From contig DATHEA010000002.1 of NCBI GenBank assembly GCA_035318745.1, positions 1-64,000 of the forward strand: a DNA stretch of 64,000 nt. Reading direction: 5' to 3'. Below are positions 55,101 through 63,053 of this stretch, piece after piece. Source of the stretch: VRUE01 sp035318745 (lineage in GTDB: Bacteria; Actinomycetota; Thermoleophilia; Solirubrobacterales; 70-9). The notes under the pieces were generated by a model that saw nothing but the letters and a program-made list of their open reading frames with translations, was not told the DNA's origin and did no database searches. The first letter of the stretch is position 1. Every line of letters begins with the position of its first letter. The translations under genes were made by a program, and so were the position numbers.

Positions 55101-55745
55101 GCCGACGAGGACCGTACTGATCTGGCTAATGGCCAAGCCCACGCCTGCGGCGAATTCACCCGGGCCGGCTCCGGCGTTGCCCACTTGGCATTCATCGCCG
55201 GAGGCCTCAGTGCAGATGTCTCCGCCGGTCGTTTTGTTCACTCCACCGCCGAACATCAGCACAAACTGCCCCGAGGCAGTGAACTTCTGCACCCGGAGGT
55301 TTCCGGTGTCTAACGCGTAGATGTTGCTGCTGCCGTCTACCGCGACCGTAAGGGGATCTCCAAGAGCAAACTGTCCCTTGCCAGACCCGGTGAGGCCTTT
55401 GAGACAGGTCGTGGTGCAGGTCTCGAGTTTGCTGACTCCGTCGGCAACCCCCCAACCCCACGCCTTGACGAAGTCGCCCCATGCGGTGAACTCGCTGATC
55501 CGCGCATTAACCGTATCGGCGACGTAGAGGTGGCCGGTGGTGGGGTCCGAGGCCATCCTGCGAGGAATCGATAGTTGTCCCGCACCGGCCCCTTCGCTTC
55601 CGAACCGGGCAAACTCTTCGGAGTCGGTAACGGCGCCAGCCGATGCGGTCATGATCGAGGCAAGGCAAGCGAAGGCGCAGAGCACGACCAGGGCCAACAG
55701 ACCGATGCGGGAGACTTCCTGCGCTTGATCAGTACGTGAAGGCAT
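52176..55745 (-). CDS. Giant secreted NHL / WD-like propeller protein
   Basis: 1189 residues from the ATG at 55745, chosen for the GGGAGA 8 bp upstream and the signal peptide that follows (IGLLALVVLCAFACLASIMT). Residues about 35-370 are NHL-type blades (GHLYVADTVNARISEFTAWG, SNIYALDTGNLRVQKFTASG). An Ig-like unit (YFLEYGLADCAASSC ... YHYRFVAESG) comes next, then a second propeller-like half with DGSKALYVVADPD and DGTKLFFTSYVDLLPADTNG. The C-terminus is strongly basic (KKHKRKAHQKKRKQAKRKAH). It probably binds the wall or other polymers through the tail. Translationally coupled to the next giant gene. Confidence 0.75.
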   Translation of the reverse strand: MPSRTDQAQEVSRIGLLALVVLCAFACLASIMTASAGAVTDSEEFARFGSEGAGAGQLSIPRRMASDPTTGHLYVADTVNARISEFTAWGDFVKAWGWGVADGVSKLETCTTTCLKGLTGSGKGQFALGDPLTVAVDGSSNIYALDTGNLRVQKFTASGQFVLMFGGGVNKTTGGDICTEASGDECQVGNAGAGPGEFAAGVGLAISQISTVLVGGQGRIQEFEPNGSFKREFSAPGIVDAIAPDPTGSDIYATYRGQDNVHRFDSSGTEVLPPIEVSRPSSIVTDPATGDLYAIRFGPEEEPSQRVVEFNPSGAEVSSCCVPAVIPGGNGGRFTLTGLGTNGAGDLYVANRSIGQGNYITALGPPPLKYGDPPKVPPTISGQFLSSAEATSAVVKAKINPNLWKDTRYFLEYGLADCAASSCTQQPASPGTELGAGAVNKAVTSSAIILTGLTPNTTYHYRFVAESGGGGPVFGPDRTFTTFPATHPPDSCPANQAFRTGASANLPDCRAYEMVSPLDKNNGDIHSLLDVMGWETHLNQAASDGDSFTYSSYRAFGGAGGGPYISQYLARRGNGGWGTEALGAPLNGNFYGALLLENEFKAFSPDLCHSWLVPAGESTLAAGEIAGFPNLYRRDNCPKGYEALTTTTPPNLVPGKYYPEPQGYSADGSKAIFRTFDNLTPDSPAQPQACIETENCHTRLYEASGGELRYVCLFPEGTSAKTEAELPNCSAGSSERAVIPNEPSINRVASVTHAMSEDGSRIYWSASGDLLDRGKIYVRIDGTTTLPVSEAEGAGKTTKPARFLGASPDGSKALYVVADPDQENPTPKDKSLYLYDLGAEGTTTLVAPGVRAVFATSEDLSSIYFVSKAVLAGTSGATAGEENLYLHEAGGDTFIAKLSGTDVGGVANAGKSNGSPIPVFHLASATPDGGRLAFVSTEPLTGFDNTDLASGEADSEVFTYDAATGQLACASCSPAGVRPAGRYVSATPGLGEFLWTAATLPTPQTELNAPRALSADGTKLFFTSYVDLLPADTNGVADVYEWEAVGSGSCADESDLDYYPVNGGCLFLISSGESPSDSVLVDTAASGRDAFFTTNSSLLVQDPGLIDVYDARVGGGFPPPTGPPAPCEGEACQSPLSAPNDPTPASASFKGAGNATQAKKHKRKAHQKKRKQAKRKAHRAAKHDRRNPR

Positions 55746-55793
55746 TGTCGAGTCTCCCTGTTTGAGCCTCATGGCGTGCTTTGAGTGATGTGG

Positions 55794-55851
55794 GTGGCGG
55801 TGTGCATTTGGCTTTTGACTGTGTGAGTGGCGGTGTGCACTTGGCTTTGAC
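55794..55851. repeat. Tandem direct repeat in the leader of the NHL protein gene
   Basis: Two imperfect copies of GTGGCGGTGTGCAYTTGGCTT, each running into TTGAC (55794-55819 and 55827-55851), period 33 bp. They lie between the terminator hairpin of the collagen-like gene and the NHL gene start. They could be an operator or a duplicated promoter element. Confidence 0.5.
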
Positions 55852-55862
55852 CGAATTGGTTT

Positions 55863-55889
55863 CCCCCGGGCCCTCGATCGGGCCCGGGG
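55863..55889 (-). terminator. Hairpin terminator of the collagen-like gene
   Basis: CCCCCGGGCCC/GGGCCCGGGGG with a 5-nt loop starts 24 bp beyond the stop of the collagen-like gene (read on the minus strand) and is followed by AAACC. Strong stem, no clear U-tract. Confidence 0.6.
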
Positions 55890-55912
55890 GTGTGCGCACA
55901 GCGCAGTGCCGC

Positions 55913-56707
55913 CTATTCTTCGGCTGCGGTCACCGCCCAGCTGCCCATTGCGGCGCAAAATGCTTCTTCGTCCGGCGTATTGCAGAGAACCTGGATAAAC
56001 CCGCCGGCCGGTGAGACAGCTTGGGGTTTCGGTTCCCACACGCCTTCTTCGAAGATCGGAGTCATGGGTGAGGAAGCCGGGACGATCGCGAATTCCAGCT
56101 TGTCTACGTAGATGCAGAGTTTGCCCGGGTCCGCCTGTGGAATCGTCGGTTCGAAATCGCCGCTCAAGGTGCCGCCACCCCGACCGGGACAACCCGGTTT
56201 CGAGTCTTCGGTGGGAGCCACGCGGATGATCTCTTCGGGTGCCAGCGCAAGCGGGATCGGGAAGGAGATCGGGAAGGACCACCTGCCGTTGGCCGTCCCT
56301 GGTGCAGTCCCCCAGACCCCGGTCTCGGTCTCGCCTTCGGGGAGCGTTTCGGTGAACCCGGATTCCCCTTTGTCGCCTTTCGGGCCTTTTTCGCCTTTTT
56401 CACCTTTGGGACCGGTGTCGCCTTTATCGCCCCTTGGGCCCTGAGGCCCGTTTGGACCCGCGGGACCCTGCGCTCCGGCCAGGCCCGCTGGACCGGCGGG
56501 ACCGGTATCCCCCTTCGGACCCTTGGGCCCGCGTGGGCCTTTTTTGGTCTTGGCCGAGGCGGTGGCCTTGCTACCGGTGTTGCTCGAGGCGGCGTAAGCA
56601 CCGCCGAGCATCGCGAATACGAGGGCGATCACGGCAACCGTGAGGCCGGCTTTGCCGAAGGGTTCGCGGAGGCGTTTGCCTGCACGGTTACGAAGTGGTG
56701 AGAGCAT
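55913..56707 (-). CDS. Secreted collagen-like protein
   Basis: 264 residues. An N-terminal basic stretch and hydrophobic segment (AGLTVAVIALVFAMLGGAYA) is followed by about 20 uninterrupted Gly-X-Y triplets (GPRGPKGPKGDTGPAGPAGL and on, about residues 57-117). A globular C-terminal domain of about 145 residues has four Cys. Such proteins form triple helices at the cell surface. The head domain is not recognised. A consensus-like promoter lies at 56833-56861. Confidence 0.82.
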   Translation of the reverse strand: MLSPLRNRAGKRLREPFGKAGLTVAVIALVFAMLGGAYAASSNTGSKATASAKTKKGPRGPKGPKGDTGPAGPAGLAGAQGPAGPNGPQGPRGDKGDTGPKGEKGEKGPKGDKGESGFTETLPEGETETGVWGTAPGTANGRWSFPISFPIPLALAPEEIIRVAPTEDSKPGCPGRGGGTLSGDFEPTIPQADPGKLCIYVDKLEFAIVPASSPMTPIFEEGVWEPKPQAVSPAGGFIQVLCNTPDEEAFCAAMGSWAVTAAEE

Positions 56708-56832
56708 CGAAATCTCTTCTCCTTGTCCCTTGAGCCCCTCTGCCGGCCGCCTTCCCTTTGCGGCTCCGCGAAGCTCGGTTATGTGGTCCCTGTGAACGTC
56801 CCTGCCCGTCTTCGTGACGACGGACTGTCGGG

Positions 56833-56861
56833 ACTGTAAACAAAGACCTTTTTAATGTCAA
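56833..56861 (-). promoter_or_regulatory. Consensus-like sigma70 promoter
   Basis: On the minus strand TTGACA (56861-56856), a 17-bp spacer and TACAGT (56838-56833) match a housekeeping promoter unusually well for this GC-rich region. It faces the collagen-like gene, leaving a leader of roughly 120 nt. The 56708-56997 gap holds only this promoter and the hairpin at 56911-56944. Confidence 0.6.
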
Positions 56862-56910
56862 GAGTTGCGTTTCTGAAAGAAAGCGCTGTGTTTCACGCCA
56901 GAGACGTGGC

Positions 56911-56944
56911 AGCGCGAATTGCCGCAGGAATGCGGCTTCGCGCT
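56911..56944 (-). terminator. Hairpin downstream of pyrE
   Basis: AGCGCGAA/TTCGCGCT encloses GCCGCA/TGCGGC (56911-56944). It lies about 55 bp beyond the pyrE stop and upstream of the collagen-gene promoter, where a terminator is expected. Confidence 0.5.
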
Positions 56945-56997
56945 GGGTACCCCGCGGGTATGCAGCGTCGGCTCGAAGCCCTACGGGTGTCCGAGAC

Positions 56998-57564
56998 TCA
57001 GCCGCGGTCGGGGCGGTCCGGGTACAGCTCGTCGATCGTGACGAGGGCCCGGTAGGGGGCGGCCGCGGCCGCTTCGATCGCCTCGCCGCCACCGGCCAGG
57101 CGGTCGACGACGGCGATCACGCCGACTGGTTCGAGGCCCTGCTCTTTGATCTTCTCGATCGCCTTCACGGTCGAGCCGCCGGTGGTGACGGTGTCCTCGA
57201 CGACGAGCACCTTGTCCCCCTCGTTGACCGGCCCCTCGACCCAGCGCTGCAGCCCATGCTGCTTGCGCTCGCCGCGGACGAAGAAGCCGACGAGATCGTC
57301 GCCGGCGGGTACGGCAAGCGCTGCGCAGGAGGGTGGAATCGCCGCCGTGGCCGGCCCGCCCACCGCACTCGCCCCGGCCTCGACCGCAGCGGCGGCAATC
57401 AGCTCGCCGGCGGCGCGAAAACCCGCCGGCCGCAGCAGCGCCCGCCGCGCATCGACGTAGTACTGCTCCGTCGCCCCGCTCGAGAGCGTCACCTCGCCGA
57501 TCACCAGCGAGTGCTCGCGCAGCTCGGCGAGCAGAGTGCGCTTGGCGACGCCTAGGTCCGCCAC
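56998..57564 (-). CDS. pyrE: Orotate phosphoribosyltransferase
   Basis: 188 residues. Transfers ribose-5-phosphate from PRPP to orotate in UMP synthesis. The PRPP-binding loop VLVVEDTVTTGGSTVKAIEK and YYVDARRALLRPAGF are characteristic. FFVRGERKQHGLQRWVEG supplies the flexible catalytic loop with Lys and Arg. Length is slightly short but within range. Its start lies 10 bp from element C2. Confidence 0.93.
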   Translation of the reverse strand: MADLGVAKRTLLAELREHSLVIGEVTLSSGATEQYYVDARRALLRPAGFRAAGELIAAAAVEAGASAVGGPATAAIPPSCAALAVPAGDDLVGFFVRGERKQHGLQRWVEGPVNEGDKVLVVEDTVTTGGSTVKAIEKIKEQGLEPVGVIAVVDRLAGGGEAIEAAAAAPYRALVTIDELYPDRPDRG

Positions 57565-57574
57565 CGAACGGCCA

Positions 57575-57684
57575 TCTTCTGAGCGTGTGTGACCAAGCAG
57601 ATCAAGGACGCAGGGAGCGTGGCGTGCTCTGCACGCGAGCGACTGAGGACGCAGATATGCGCAGTGTCACACACGCTCAGAAGA
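57575..57684. repeat. Palindromic element family C, copy 2
   Basis: Perfect 19-bp arms TCTTCTGAGCGTGTGTGAC (57575-57593) and complement (57666-57684). The conserved inner strands CCAAGCAGATCAAGGACGCA and GAGGACGCAG.TATGCGCAG enclose an inner hairpin CGTGC/GCACG that differs from copy 1. It occupies the gap between the L,D-transpeptidase gene, whose TGA stop is in the arm, and pyrE. Confidence 0.75.
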
Positions 57685-58660
57685 CGAAGATCGGCTCGCC
57701 GTAGTGGAGCTGTTCGTAGATGCGCGGCTGATCGGCGATGAAGGTGCGCACGCAGCCGTGGCTGGCGGCGTAGTTGGGCACTTCAGCGTAGCCGTGGATG
57801 GCGTAGCCGTTGTGCCAGTAGAAGGAGTAGTACATGCCCTCCGCGTTGTAGCCGGGTTCCTGCCGATAGAAGCTGTACTCGCCGGTGATCGTCGGGGTCG
57901 ACGGCTTGCCGGTCGAGACCGGGTAGATCGCGAAGGGCTTGTCGCCCTTGCTGAGCACCAGCACCTGCTTGTCGAGCGACACCTCGGCGTGCTCGCCCGC
58001 CTCGGGATGGCGAACCCGGTAGCTGCCGCGCCCGCCGAAGACCTGCTGCACGAGGCCCTTGCCGGCGTGTTCGTTGCGGGCCATCCCGTTGACCTTGCGG
58101 TAGGCCAGCACCTCGCGACCGGTGCGGCCGTTGAAGCACCTACCGCCCCCCGAGGCGTATCCCATCTTCGCCATCGCCTTTTTGAAGCCCTTGACCACCG
58201 GGCCGCACTGGCCCTGGCCCAGCGCGGGGAAGCTGACCCGCCAGCTCTTGCGCACGGTGGTGTCGCCGCGCAGCGAGCCGTCCGCCGGGAGGTGCGCACT
58301 CGCGGCGTACTTGCCGTCTTTGCGCACCAGGATCGAGGCTTTGAAGACGCCCGCATCGCCCGAGCCCTTGCTGACGTGCGCCTCGCGTTTGAGCAGCTTG
58401 TGGCCGTCGAGGTAGAAGGTGACGTCGACGCTCTGCCCGGGCGCGAACGGCTCGACCGTGCCGTAGACGGGCACGGTGCCGTAGATCGGCGCCTTGCCCC
58501 CCTTGAGTTTGCCGAGGCTGATCTTCACCGTCGCCTGTTCGGGCGTCTGCGGCGCTTTACCGGCACCTGGCTGCGGCTGCTTCGCCACCGCGGACGGGGC
58601 CGCAATCGCTGCAGCGAGTGAGAGCCCGGCAACCAGTCGTCGGATCAGCATCCGCGACAT
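57677..58660 (-). CDS. Secreted L,D-transpeptidase (YkuD domain)
   Basis: 327 residues with a signal peptide (LVAGLSLAAAIAAPSAVAK). A beta-rich Ig-like region (about residues 45-145) and a possible peptidoglycan-binding segment precede the catalytic domain. The YkuD motif is HGYAEVPNYAASHGCVRT with nucleophile Cys303. It crosslinks peptidoglycan 3-3 or links proteins to it. The stop lies in the arm of element C2. Confidence 0.9.
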   Translation of the reverse strand: MSRMLIRRLVAGLSLAAAIAAPSAVAKQPQPGAGKAPQTPEQATVKISLGKLKGGKAPIYGTVPVYGTVEPFAPGQSVDVTFYLDGHKLLKREAHVSKGSGDAGVFKASILVRKDGKYAASAHLPADGSLRGDTTVRKSWRVSFPALGQGQCGPVVKGFKKAMAKMGYASGGGRCFNGRTGREVLAYRKVNGMARNEHAGKGLVQQVFGGRGSYRVRHPEAGEHAEVSLDKQVLVLSKGDKPFAIYPVSTGKPSTPTITGEYSFYRQEPGYNAEGMYYSFYWHNGYAIHGYAEVPNYAASHGCVRTFIADQPRIYEQLHYGEPIFVF

Positions 58661-58699
58661 TCTGCCCGACTGAACGGCGTCTCGGGCGGGTGGCGGCCC

Positions 58700-59377
58700 C
58701 TACTGCCCGATCAGGGCCACCGAGTTGTTGAGCATGTGAAGGACGATGCCCGGCACGATCGAGCCGGTCTTCTCGTAGAGCAGCGCGAGGACGAAGCCGA
58801 AGACGATCAGCGGCGGGACGGCGCTGATGCCGGTGAGGGCGTGCAGGCCGCCGAAGACGAGGGCGCTGATCAGTGCCGCCGCGAGCCGCGGCAGGCGCGT
58901 GCGCAGGCCGCCGAAGACCAGGCCGCGAAAGCAGATCTCCTCGCTGATCGGCGCCGCGATCACGATCAGCAGGATCTGGACCGGCACGGCGCCGAACGAT
59001 TCGGCGATGTCCTCCTGGTGCGGTGAGCCGAAGATGGCCGTGTAGAGCGCGGCGAAGACGAGGTAGGCACCGATCGCCGCCAGCATCCACTTCAGCGCCG
59101 AGGGGCTGAAGCTGCTTACGCCGAGACGCCCCAGAGCCTGCCCGACCGAAGACTCCCCCCAGCGACTCGCGATCGCAATCGGCACCAGCAGGAAGCCCAG
59201 TGCCGTCGCCAGCTGGACGACGACGTTGGCGGAGGTGCCGAGATCGCCATCGCCCGGACCGTCGATGATGACCGCCGGGATCCCCAGCAGGATCCCGGCA
59301 CCAAGCGCCAGGAATACCCCGCCGATCGCCAGCTGAGGCCCCCACGTCGCGTAGGGAAAGGCTAGTTTGGGCTTCAT
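58700..59377 (-). CDS. CPBP family intramembrane metalloprotease
   Basis: 225 residues from the ATG at 59377; an ATG 33 bp upstream is also in frame. Six or so membrane helices carry the CPBP/CAAX-protease motifs SEEICFRGLVFGGL, FGGLHALTG and HMLNNSVAL. Family members cleave prenylated or small peptides, or modify immunity to bacteriocins. The start overlaps the opposite-strand ATG of the MscS gene (CATG). Confidence 0.82.
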   Translation of the reverse strand: MKPKLAFPYATWGPQLAIGGVFLALGAGILLGIPAVIIDGPGDGDLGTSANVVVQLATALGFLLVPIAIASRWGESSVGQALGRLGVSSFSPSALKWMLAAIGAYLVFAALYTAIFGSPHQEDIAESFGAVPVQILLIVIAAPISEEICFRGLVFGGLRTRLPRLAAALISALVFGGLHALTGISAVPPLIVFGFVLALLYEKTGSIVPGIVLHMLNNSVALIGQ

Positions 59378-59792
59378 GACGCCGGCAGTCTCACAGGTCT
59401 CGCGGTCCACGAAGACGCGTCTGCGCTTCCTGCGCCGGCTCGCGATCCTGATCGTCTTCCTCGTCCTGGTGGCGATCGCGTTGAGTCAGTTCACCGAGTT
59501 CAAGCGCATCGCCACCGGCATCCTCGCCTCGACCGCGGTCCTGGCGGCGATCATCGGCTTCGCCGCCCAGCACACGATCGCCAACATGGTCGCCGGAGTG
59601 CAGCTGGCGATCTCCCAGCCGATCCGGATCGGTGACCGGATCTCCTTCGAAGAAGTCGAGGGGCGCGTCCTCGATATCACCCTCTCCTACACCTACGTCG
59701 ATCCGGGAGACGGCACCGCGGTGGTGATCCCCAACCAGCTGCTGGTCGAGGGGATCGTCCACAACCTCTCCACCGCCGACACCCAGGCCTGA
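59376..59792 (+). CDS. Minimal MscS-type mechanosensitive channel
   Basis: 138 residues from the ATG at 59376. One hydrophobic helix (LAILIVFLVLVAIALSQF), then the pore helix region (LASTAVLAAIIGFAAQHTIA) and the MscS beta domain (PIRIGDRISFEEVEGRVLDI ... VVIPNQLLVEGIVHNLS). The usual first helices and the C-terminal vestibule are missing, so it is a miniature member. Its start overlaps that of the CPBP gene on the other strand. Confidence 0.8.
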   Translation: MTPAVSQVSRSTKTRLRFLRRLAILIVFLVLVAIALSQFTEFKRIATGILASTAVLAAIIGFAAQHTIANMVAGVQLAISQPIRIGDRISFEEVEGRVLDITLSYTYVDPGDGTAVVIPNQLLVEGIVHNLSTADTQA

Positions 59793-59822
59793 GCACCGCC
59801 CGAAGCGAAGTACGCTTCGTCC

Positions 59823-61973
59823 ATGACGCAGCGCAATCGTCGCCGCCAGCGACACAGGGGAGGCGCTCGCGGCAAGCTCCTCTTCGTCGGCCTCGGCGTC
59901 GCGGCGCTGCTGGTGATCGCGACGATCGGCGTCGCCTCCTGGGTGCTCGACGTCGCCGCAAAGGCGCCCTCGCTCGCCGCCTGCAAGACGGTCGAGGTGG
60001 GCGGCAACTCGATCCTCTACGCAGCCGATGGCAGCAAGCTCGGGGTTATCCAGGCCGAAGAAGCACGCGCGCCGATCTCGATCGACCGCATCCCCAAGAG
60101 CCTCCAACGAGCGACTGTCGCGATCGAGGATCAGCGCTTCTACGAGCATGGCGGCATCGACCCGGAGGGCATCGCCCGCGCGGCGCTGAAGAACCTGGAA
60201 GCCGGCAAGACGGTCGAGGGCGGCTCGACGATCACCCAGCAGCTCGTCCGCAACCTCTGCATCTCCAACCCCGCCCGCAGCCTCGAACGCAAGATCATCG
60301 AGGCACAGCTGGCGATCGAGTACGCCGAACGCCACTCGCGGCGGGAGATCCTCGGCCAGTACCTCAACACCGCCTCCTACGGGACGCTGGAGGGGGCGAC
60401 CGCGGTCGGCGTCCAGGCCGCCTCGAAGATCTACTTCTCGCGGCCGGTCTGGAAGCTGAGCCTGGAGCAGGCCGCGCTGCTGGCCGGCTTGCCGCAGGCG
60501 CCGTCCGAATACAACCCGGTCCTCAACCCCCGCGAGGCGAGAGCCCGGCGCAACGCCGTGCTCGCCGAGATGGCCCATCTCGGCTACATCTCGCAACAAC
60601 GAGCACAGGAGGGCGAACAGCGCGGGCTTGAGCTCCACCTCGATCACGGCTACTTCGACAAGCGCCAGCCCTACTTCTTCGACTACGTCGAGAACAAGCT
60701 GATCCAGACCTACGGGGTGAACACCGTCCGCAAAGGGGGCCTCGACGTCTACACGACGATCGAGCCGCGACTGCAGGACGTCGGCCTGGAAGCGGCGCGC
60801 TCGACCCTCCCCTACTCCGAAGACCCCTCCTCGGCGCTGGTCTCGATCGACCCCCGCAACGGACACATCGAGGCGATGGTCTCCAGCTCCGACTACGAAC
60901 AGAGCAAGTTCAACCTCGCCGCCCAGGGGCACCGCCAGCCGGGCTCGACCTTCAAGGCCTTCGTGCTGACCACGGCGATCAAGCAGGGGATCGATCCCTA
61001 CTCGACCTACTACACCTCCAAGCACCTCGACCTCGACCTGCCCCAGTGGGGCCACTGGGAAGTCAGCACCGCGGACGAGGGCTACCTGGGACGGATCAAC
61101 CTGCAGCAGGCGACGGTCGCCTCCGACAACACCGTCTTCGCCCAGCTCGACCTCGACGTCGGGCCGAAGAGCGTCGCGGCGACGGCGGAGTCGATGGGGA
61201 TCGAAAGCGAACTCGACGGCATTCCCGCGGAGGGAATCGGCGGCCTGCGGATCGGCGTCTCGCCGCTGGAAATGGCCGACGCCTACGCGACTCTCGCCTC
61301 CGGCGGCATCCACCGCAACCCGATCGCGATCCGCCGCATCGTCTTCCCCGGCGGCCGCATCGGCCGCCCCGAACACCCCGACCCGAGGCGCGTCGTGCCC
61401 GAAGCGGTCGCCTACGAGGTCTGGCGCCTCCTGCACGACAACATCACCGAAGGCACCGGCACCGCCGCCTACACCGGCTGCCCGGGCCAGGGCGGCAAGA
61501 CGGGCACGACCGACAACTTCACCGACGCCTGGTTCGCGGGCATCCAGCCCAACCTGGCGACCGTGGTCTGGGTCGGCTACCCGCAGTCGAACGCGATCGA
61601 AATGACCAGCGTCCACGGCACGACCGTCTACGGCGGCACCTTCCCGGCTGAAATCTGGCACTCGCTCTACGCCAACGCCGAAATCCCCTGCGAGGAATTC
61701 AGCCAACCGAAGACGCCGGTCAGCTGGGCGCCGTTCTACGGCCGGTTCACCGCTTCGAGTCCGATCAGAGGAGGGTCCTCGTCCTCCGCTGCGGAGAGCG
61801 GCGAAGAAAGCGAAGCCGAACGGCTGGGCAGGGAAGCCACCGGGGGCTATGACCCCAACGCCTACGCGCCGGGGGCCGGCCAGGAACCGAGCCCCGTTCC
61901 GCCGCCCCCGCCGCCCTACGGATCCGGCGGAGGCGCGGGCGTCGGCGGCGGCAAGGCAGCCGAAGACGGTTGA
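59823..61973 (+). CDS. Class A penicillin-binding protein (transglycosylase/transpeptidase)
   Basis: 716 residues. Short basic cytoplasmic N-terminus, one membrane helix (residues about 19-42), GT51 transglycosylase with catalytic Glu102 in IEDQRFYEHGG and EGGSTITQQLVRNL. The transpeptidase has S375-T-F-K378 (GSTFK), a SDN motif (VASDNTVFAQ) and K559TGT. It ends in a Ser/Gly/Pro-rich tail of about 70 residues. Polymerises and crosslinks peptidoglycan. The stop overlaps the TTG start of the glycosyltransferase. Confidence 0.93.
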   Translation: MTQRNRRRQRHRGGARGKLLFVGLGVAALLVIATIGVASWVLDVAAKAPSLAACKTVEVGGNSILYAADGSKLGVIQAEEARAPISIDRIPKSLQRATVAIEDQRFYEHGGIDPEGIARAALKNLEAGKTVEGGSTITQQLVRNLCISNPARSLERKIIEAQLAIEYAERHSRREILGQYLNTASYGTLEGATAVGVQAASKIYFSRPVWKLSLEQAALLAGLPQAPSEYNPVLNPREARARRNAVLAEMAHLGYISQQRAQEGEQRGLELHLDHGYFDKRQPYFFDYVENKLIQTYGVNTVRKGGLDVYTTIEPRLQDVGLEAARSTLPYSEDPSSALVSIDPRNGHIEAMVSSSDYEQSKFNLAAQGHRQPGSTFKAFVLTTAIKQGIDPYSTYYTSKHLDLDLPQWGHWEVSTADEGYLGRINLQQATVASDNTVFAQLDLDVGPKSVAATAESMGIESELDGIPAEGIGGLRIGVSPLEMADAYATLASGGIHRNPIAIRRIVFPGGRIGRPEHPDPRRVVPEAVAYEVWRLLHDNITEGTGTAAYTGCPGQGGKTGTTDNFTDAWFAGIQPNLATVVWVGYPQSNAIEMTSVHGTTVYGGTFPAEIWHSLYANAEIPCEEFSQPKTPVSWAPFYGRFTASSPIRGGSSSSAAESGEESEAERLGREATGGYDPNAYAPGAGQEPSPVPPPPPPYGSGGGAGVGGGKAAEDG

Positions 61974-63025
61974 CGCAACGCCTCTTCTGGGCCGCGATCG
62001 CCGCTCTCCTCGCCGCCTTCGCCCTGGCCCCCGTCCTCCTCTCGCACGACGTCTACAGTTACGTCGACTACGCCCGGTTGGGAGTCGTGCGCGGCCTCGA
62101 CCCCTACACGCACCCACCCGCCGCGGCGCCGTTCGACCCCGCCTACGCCCGGGTCACCTGGATCGACGAGACCAGCGCCTACGGACCGCTTTTCACGCTG
62201 GTCACCTACCCGCTCGCCTGGCTGCCCGTGTGGACCGCTGTCGCGGCGCTGAAGGCCATCGCCGCTCTCTCGGTGCTGGGAATCGCCGTCCTGGTCGCCC
62301 GCCTCGCGCCATCCCGCGGCGTATCGCCACTCGGCGCCGCGGCATTCGTGGCCCTGAACCCGCTGGTCCTGATCCACGTGGTGGGCGGCGCCCACAACGA
62401 CGGCCTGGCGATGCTGCCGGCGACGATCGGCATCGCCGCGATGCTCGCGTCCCGCGAGGCCAGCGCAGGTGCAACCTTCGTAGCGGCCTTCGCCATAAAG
62501 GCCCCAGCGGCCCTGGCCTCCCCTTTCGCCCTCCTAAGCACGCCGCCGACGGGCCGAAAACCCACGAAATACGTGGGAAATGGGCCCATCGGCGATCGGG
62601 GACGGCTGCTCCTGGGGGCGGGCGGAGCGGCGCTTGCGCTAGGCCTTGCAGCCTACGCGGCCTTCGGCTGGAATTGGCTCGACGCGATCGGGCTGGCCGG
62701 GGAAACCCAGCACCGCACCAGCCACATGAGCATCCCGATCACCGTCGCCCGCCTAACCGGCCTCGATCCAACCGCAGTCCGCGCCACGGCCCTCGCCCTC
62801 TTCGCAGCCGTCTTCATCTACCTACTCGCCTGGACCTGGCGCGGCAACGACTGGCTCAGAGCAGCAGCCTGGGCAAGCTTCGCCCTCCTAATAGCCACCG
62901 CCTGGCTCCTACCCTGGTATCTGATCTGGGCCCTACCCCTAGTTGCCCTATCGAGAGACCGCCCCCTACAGCTACTAACCCTCGCCCTGACCGCCTACCA
63001 GCTCCCCGCCCGCCTACCGCTTTAG
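61970..63025 (+). CDS. Polyprenol-phosphate-dependent mannosyltransferase-like membrane GT
   Basis: 351 residues from a TTG overlapping the PBP stop (TTGA). About nine membrane helices. The early SHDVYSYVDYARLGVVRGLD PYTH and WIDETSAYGPLF segments resemble GT-C enzymes such as the MptA/MptB or GT87 families, which use polyprenyl-phosphate mannose outside the membrane. Acceptor unknown. An odd loop (PPTGRKPTKYVGNGPIGDRG) is encoded by a palindrome at 62544-62594. Coupling to the PBP suggests a wall-glycan role. Confidence 0.72.
   Translation: MTQRLFWAAIAALLAAFALAPVLLSHDVYSYVDYARLGVVRGLDPYTHPPAAAPFDPAYARVTWIDETSAYGPLFTLVTYPLAWLPVWTAVAALKAIAALSVLGIAVLVARLAPSRGVSPLGAAAFVALNPLVLIHVVGGAHNDGLAMLPATIGIAAMLASREASAGATFVAAFAIKAPAALASPFALLSTPPTGRKPTKYVGNGPIGDRGRLLLGAGGAALALGLAAYAAFGWNWLDAIGLAGETQHRTSHMSIPITVARLTGLDPTAVRATALALFAAVFIYLLAWTWRGNDWLRAAAWASFALLIATAWLLPWYLIWALPLVALSRDRPLQLLTLALTAYQLPARLPL
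62544..62594. repeat. Short palindrome inside the glycosyltransferase gene
   Basis: CGCCGACGGGCC...CCCACG pairs imperfectly with CGTGGG...GGGCCCATCGGCG over 51 bp. It encodes a hydrophilic loop between membrane helices without breaking the frame. It does not share the cores of families A, B or C. Confidence 0.5.
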
Positions 63026-63053
63026 GCAGCGGCGGCTCGGACGCGTCGATCGG

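Noticed and set aside
59391..62117. A 908-codon open frame on the minus strand
   Set aside because: It is antisense to the MscS and class A PBP genes, whose catalytic motifs are intact. Its translation is Gly/Arg/Asp-rich noise.
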